A stretch of DNA of 8,394 nt, from positions 1-8,394 of the forward strand of contig JAEWEH010000054.1 in assembly GCA_023389535.1 (NCBI GenBank), given 5' to 3'. The notes under the pieces are model-generated. The model made no database searches. It was not told the origin of the DNA and saw only the letters and a program-made list of their open reading frames with translations. Position numbers and translations under genes: made by a program. Below, piece by piece: positions 5,638 to 8,394 of the stretch. Position 1 is the stretch's first letter, and each line of letters opens with the position of its first letter. This DNA is from Pseudomonadota bacterium (lineage in GTDB: Bacteria > Pseudomonadota > Gammaproteobacteria > Burkholderiales > Burkholderiaceae_B).

Positions 5638-7141
5638 AAGCCGCCCCGACCTTTCGCATGAATTGCCACAGCGCCGGATGCAAGGAATAGGCGACATTGA
5701 ATCGTATCCAGCCGGTATCGGCTTGGCCGGCCGCCCGCGGGCGCGGCCCTTCCCGGACGGGCACTTCCTGGCGGGGTCCTTCCTGACCGGGCCCTTCCTG
5801 GCCGGGCCCGTCCTGACCGGGATCGAAGTAAGTGCCCGGCGCCAGCCAGATGCCATCTTGCAGCGCCAGCTCCGCCAGGCGCGCCGCGCCTCGTTCACGC
5901 CACGGACCGGGCGGACGCGCCCACAGAAAAAGGCCCGCCTGCGGGCGGGCGAATACCTCAAAACTGTGACTATCCATCAAGACGCATAATTGATCATGCG
6001 CAGCGCGCAGTTTTTCCTGCACGCGCTGCAAATGCGCTCGGTGGCGCCCCTGGCGCAGCACCTGATAGACGGTGCGCTCCATCATTTCGGGTGTCGTCAG
6101 GCCCATGGTCATTTTGGTCTGCGCCAACTGCTTCACCAGGCCAGCGTCGGCGGCGATATAGCCGACACGCATGGATGGCATGATGCTCTTGGAAAACCCG
6201 GATACATAGATGACGCGGCCGGGCCCGGCCAGGGCGAGCAGCATGGGAGCCAGTTGCGGCATCAATTCGCGCGAGACGTCATCTTCTACGACGCGGAAAT
6301 TGTGTTGTTCCGCCAACTGCAGTATCCGGAATGCGTTGCTCATGCTGAGGCTGGTGCCGGTGGGATTCTGCAAGACCGTATTAACGAACAGCACTTTGAT
6401 GCCACCCCTTGCCGCTACACTTAACGCTTCGATCGCCAGGCCGTCTTCGGTACGCGGCACGCCAATCACCCGCACGCCGGCCAGTCGCAAGGCGGGGAGC
6501 AAGTTGGCATAGCACGGCAGTTCCACCGCCACCGCGTCGCCCGGCCGCAGCAATGTCCTGATGATGATATCCAGGCCCTGGGTGGCGCCCTGCGTCAGCA
6601 GAACCTGGTCCATGTCCAGCGCGACGCCATGGCTGGTCAGGAATTGCTGGATGTGCTCGCGCAGCGGGAAGTAACCGTAGGGATGGCCATACCCCGCAAC
6701 CTGGTTCACGGGCGTGCGGGCGACCTGGCGCAAGGATTGTTGCAGCCCGGCTTCATTCACCCAGTCCGGAGGCAGCCAGCCGCAGCCAGACTTGATCGGT
6801 ATGGAATGGTCGGCGAAGACATCCGCAAGCAACCACGATGCGCCGATCTGCGGCGGCGTCCATTGAGCCGCGAAGGCAGGCCGAGGCGCTTTGACGGCGG
6901 CCGCCACCCGATACCCCGACCCCGGGCGGGCGGTCAGCCAGTTTTCCGCCACCAAACGGTTATAGGCTGCCGATACAGTGAAAGTGCTCAAGCCATGCGA
7001 TTGGGCAAACCGGCGTATCGAAGGCAAGGCCATGCCGGGACGCAGCAGTTGCTGCCTGATGGCGTGCTCGATAGCAGACGCCACTTGATCAACCAGAGGC
7101 GGCGCGCTGGTTCTGTCACGAATCGGTTCGAAGAAGAGCAT
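5624..7141 (-). CDS. MocR-type regulator (GntR wHTH fused to aminotransferase domain)
   Basis: A 505-aa MocR/GabR-like transcription factor. Residues about 10-80 are a GntR winged helix-turn-helix (PLVDQVASAIEHAI, LPSIRRFAQSHGLSTFTVSAAYNRL, GSGYRV). From about 110 it is a fold-type-I aminotransferase domain that binds PLP for sensing: GYGHPYGYFPLR (150-161), TQGATQGLDI, NPTG (259-262), VVEDD (284-288), the PLP lysine K318 in SGFSKSIMPSMRVGY, and GWIRFNVAYS (477-486) with the substrate-carboxylate arginine R480. Such proteins usually regulate a divergent aminotransferase gene, as here, with the amino donor (GABA, taurine, beta-alanine) as likely effector. A stretch of about 30 residues (440-469), made of tandem PGQ-type pentapeptides, is inserted between the TYF and GWIRF elements and accounts for much of the extra length over typical family members. 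The start at 7141 has only a weak GGA ribosome site; the frame opens with a normal family N-terminus. Confidence 0.93.
   Translation of the reverse strand: MLFFEPIRDRTSAPPLVDQVASAIEHAIRQQLLRPGMALPSIRRFAQSHGLSTFTVSAAYNRLVAENWLTARPGSGYRVAAAVKAPRPAFAAQWTPPQIGASWLLADVFADHSIPIKSGCGWLPPDWVNEAGLQQSLRQVARTPVNQVAGYGHPYGYFPLREHIQQFLTSHGVALDMDQVLLTQGATQGLDIIIRTLLRPGDAVAVELPCYANLLPALRLAGVRVIGVPRTEDGLAIEALSVAARGGIKVLFVNTVLQNPTGTSLSMSNAFRILQLAEQHNFRVVEDDVSRELMPQLAPMLLALAGPGRVIYVSGFSKSIMPSMRVGYIAADAGLVKQLAQTKMTMGLTTPEMMERTVYQVLRQGRHRAHLQRVQEKLRAAHDQLCVLMDSHSFEVFARPQAGLFLWARPPGPWRERGAARLAELALQDGIWLAPGTYFDPGQDGPGQEGPGQEGPRQEVPVREGPRPRAAGQADTGWIRFNVAYSLHPALWQFMRKVGAASGPA
5749..5823. repeat. Five tandem 15-bp units inside the MocR gene
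   Basis: Units at 5749-5763, 5764-5778, 5779-5793, 5794-5808 and 5809-5823 share a consensus near CTTCCTGACCGGGCC on the plus strand. The unit is five codons long, so copy changes keep the frame. On the coding strand they read DPGQD, GPGQE, GPGQE, GPRQE and VPVRE, followed by a decayed GPRPR. The central units are the most alike and the outer ones have diverged, as expected from slippage or unequal exchange in the middle of an array. Confidence 0.92.
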
Positions 7142-7279
7142 ATCCGGAAACCAGTACAGTTTTATTCAATATAACAATACAGCCATGACTATTTTAACCA
7201 ACTGTATATTTTTTTAATTCTGTGCCGGGACGAGAATACTCAAAACTCTTATTCACCCTTGTTGCCCTTCGAGGTAGTC
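7142..7279. promoter_or_regulatory. Divergent MocR-transaminase promoter region with three TACAG half-sites
   Basis: This A+T-rich 138-bp gap should hold promoters for both genes. TACAG occurs at 7155-7159 and 7178-7182 on the plus strand and at 7202-7206 on the minus strand, with centres 23 and 24 bp apart. The outer pair extends to TACAGTT/AACTGTA (7155-7161 and 7200-7206). ACCA also recurs at 7150-7153 and 7197-7200. MocR proteins are known to bind combinations of direct and inverted repeats spaced by whole helical turns, so this is a plausible operator. Weak -10-like elements are TATATT at 7205-7210 and AATACT at 7235-7240 (plus) and TATATT on the minus strand at 7168-7173; none has a good -35, which suits an activated promoter. 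Confidence 0.5.
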
Positions 7280-8394
7280 ATGACCAGCCAAGCCAATCTT
7301 CCAGACCTTTCCCATCTCTGGATGCCTTTCACCGCCAATCGCCAGTTCAAGGAACAGCCGCGCCTGCTCTCCAAGGCCAAAGGCATGTACTACACGGCAG
7401 CCGCGGGCCATCAAGTGTTGGACGGCACCGCCGGCTTGTGGTGCGTCAACGCCGGCCACGGACGCCAGGAAATCGTCGATGCCATTTCCCGTCAAGCGGC
7501 TGAACTGGACTACGCGCCCAGTTTCCAGTTAGGCCACACTGATTCCTTCCGCGCCGCTTCGGCCGTCGCCAAGCTGATGCCGGAAGGGCTGGATCGCATC
7601 TTCTTTACCAACTCGGGTTCAGAGTCCGTCGACACATCCTTGAAAATCGCCCTGGCCTATCACCGCGCGCGCGGTGAAGGGCAGCGCACGCGCCTGATTG
7701 GTCGCGAGCGCGGCTACCATGGCGTGGGCTTCGGCGGCATTTCGGTAGGCGGCATCTCGCCCAACCGCAAGACTTTCTCCGGCGCGCTGCTGCCGGGCGT
7801 GGACCACCTGCCGCACACCCATGATCTGTCCAAGAACGCCAATTCCCGCGGCCAGCCGGCTTGGGGCGAACACTATGCCGAGGAACTCGAGCGCATCATC
7901 GCCTTGCATGACGCCTCGACTATCGCTGCCGTCATCGTCGAACCGCTGGCCGGTTCCACTGGCGTGCTGGTGCCGCCCAAGGGCTATCTGGAAAAACTGC
8001 GCGCCATCACTCAGAAGCACGGCATCTTGCTGATTTTCGACGAGGTCATCACAGGCTTCGGGCGCCTGGGCGCTTCCACGGCCAGCGCTTATTTCGGCGT
8101 CACGCCGGACATCATCGCCATGGCCAAGGGCATCAGCAATGCCGCCATTCCCGCCGGCGCGGTCGCCGTCAGGCGTGAAGTCCACGACGCGATCCTGGCC
8201 GCATCGGCCAGTGGCATCGAATTCTTCCACGGCTATACCTATTCGGCGCACCCGATGGCAACGGCAGCGATCCTGGCTACGCTGGATATCTACGAAAAGG
8301 AACAGCTCTTCAAGCGTGCGGCGGGCCTGTCGCAGATGTTTGAGGATGCCGCCCATAAGTTGGAAGACGCTCGCCATGTGATCGATGTACGCAA
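7280..8394 (+). CDS. aptA: Omega-amino acid (beta-alanine):pyruvate transaminase, 3' end beyond the window
   Basis: A class III PLP aminotransferase that moves the amino group of beta-alanine or other omega-amino acids to pyruvate, giving malonate semialdehyde (from beta-alanine) and alanine in the cytoplasm. The first 371 codons are present; the family is about 440-450 aa long. Signatures: HLWMPFTANRQF (12-23), GLWCVNAGHGRQEI (52-65), TNSGSES (110-116) for PLP phosphate, GYHGVGFGG (145-153), VEPLAGSTGVLVPPKGY (220-236), LLIFDEVITGFGR (250-262) with Asp254 holding the PLP ring nitrogen, and the PLP lysine K283 in MAKGISNAAIPAG (281-293). HGYTYSAHP near the end is also typical. The start ATG 7280 has a GAGG site with 5 nt spacing. 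The overall match is to Pseudomonas omega-amino acid:pyruvate aminotransferase rather than to GABA transaminases. It is divergent from the MocR regulator, its probable activator. Substrate range (beta-alanine, taurine, putrescine-derived or others) cannot be fixed from sequence. Confidence 0.93.
   Translation, partial: MTSQANLPDLSHLWMPFTANRQFKEQPRLLSKAKGMYYTAAAGHQVLDGTAGLWCVNAGHGRQEIVDAISRQAAELDYAPSFQLGHTDSFRAASAVAKLMPEGLDRIFFTNSGSESVDTSLKIALAYHRARGEGQRTRLIGRERGYHGVGFGGISVGGISPNRKTFSGALLPGVDHLPHTHDLSKNANSRGQPAWGEHYAEELERIIALHDASTIAAVIVEPLAGSTGVLVPPKGYLEKLRAITQKHGILLIFDEVITGFGRLGASTASAYFGVTPDIIAMAKGISNAAIPAGAVAVRREVHDAILAASASGIEFFHGYTYSAHPMATAAILATLDIYEKEQLFKRAAGLSQMFEDAAHKLEDARHVIDVR

Noticed and set aside
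5749..5823. Tandem 15-bp units as a CRISPR array or intergenic repeat
   Set aside because: There are no spacers, the units are short and contiguous, and they lie in frame inside a conserved gene.
7619..8377. Long minus-strand open frame (252 codons) opposite the transaminase
   Set aside because: It lies fully antisense to a gene with clear aminotransferase motifs; its peptide resembles nothing I recognise and its openness follows from the codon bias of the real gene.

Overview
The window looks like chromosomal DNA of a Burkholderiales bacterium, most likely Alcaligenaceae (Bordetella/Achromobacter-like). The evidence is a fairly high G+C content, a Bug-type tripartite-tricarboxylate (TTT) solute-binding protein with a LysR regulator beside it, and protein sequences that look like that group. 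This placement is an inference from sequence character. Eight genes are complete or nearly so, and the window cuts through a gene at each edge.

Left edge (1-989): the 5' part of thyA (thymidylate synthase, minus strand) is divergent from folA (dihydrofolate reductase, plus strand). These two enzymes form one metabolic loop: ThyA turns methylene-THF into DHF, and FolA reduces DHF back to THF. The 230-bp gap between them holds a good -10 box for thyA and a triple 7-bp tandem repeat. The thyA fragment is clearly lower in G+C than folA.

Middle (999-5506): a minus-strand operon reads Bug binding protein, then a RutC-like RidA-family deaminase, then a RutD-like alpha/beta hydrolase. The last two genes overlap by 8 bp. 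A LysR regulator is divergent from it, followed on the plus strand by an MFS transporter. RutC and RutD are the 3-aminoacrylate-handling steps of the Rut pyrimidine pathway, but no RutA, RutB or RutF lies in the window. The module may therefore serve a different enamine/imine-producing catabolic route, with uptake or sensing provided by the Bug protein and control by LysR.

Right part (5624-8394): a MocR-type (GntR wHTH plus aminotransferase fold) regulator on the minus strand is divergent from an omega-amino acid/beta-alanine:pyruvate transaminase that runs off the right edge. Their 138-bp shared intergenic region is A+T-rich and carries three TACAG half-sites at 23-24 bp spacing, a plausible MocR operator. 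The MocR protein carries an in-frame tandem pentapeptide repeat (five 15-bp units) inserted near its C-terminus, which is unusual.

The RutCD module (3-aminoacrylate) and the transaminase module (beta-alanine) could both lead to malonate semialdehyde. That link is an inference from pathway knowledge only.
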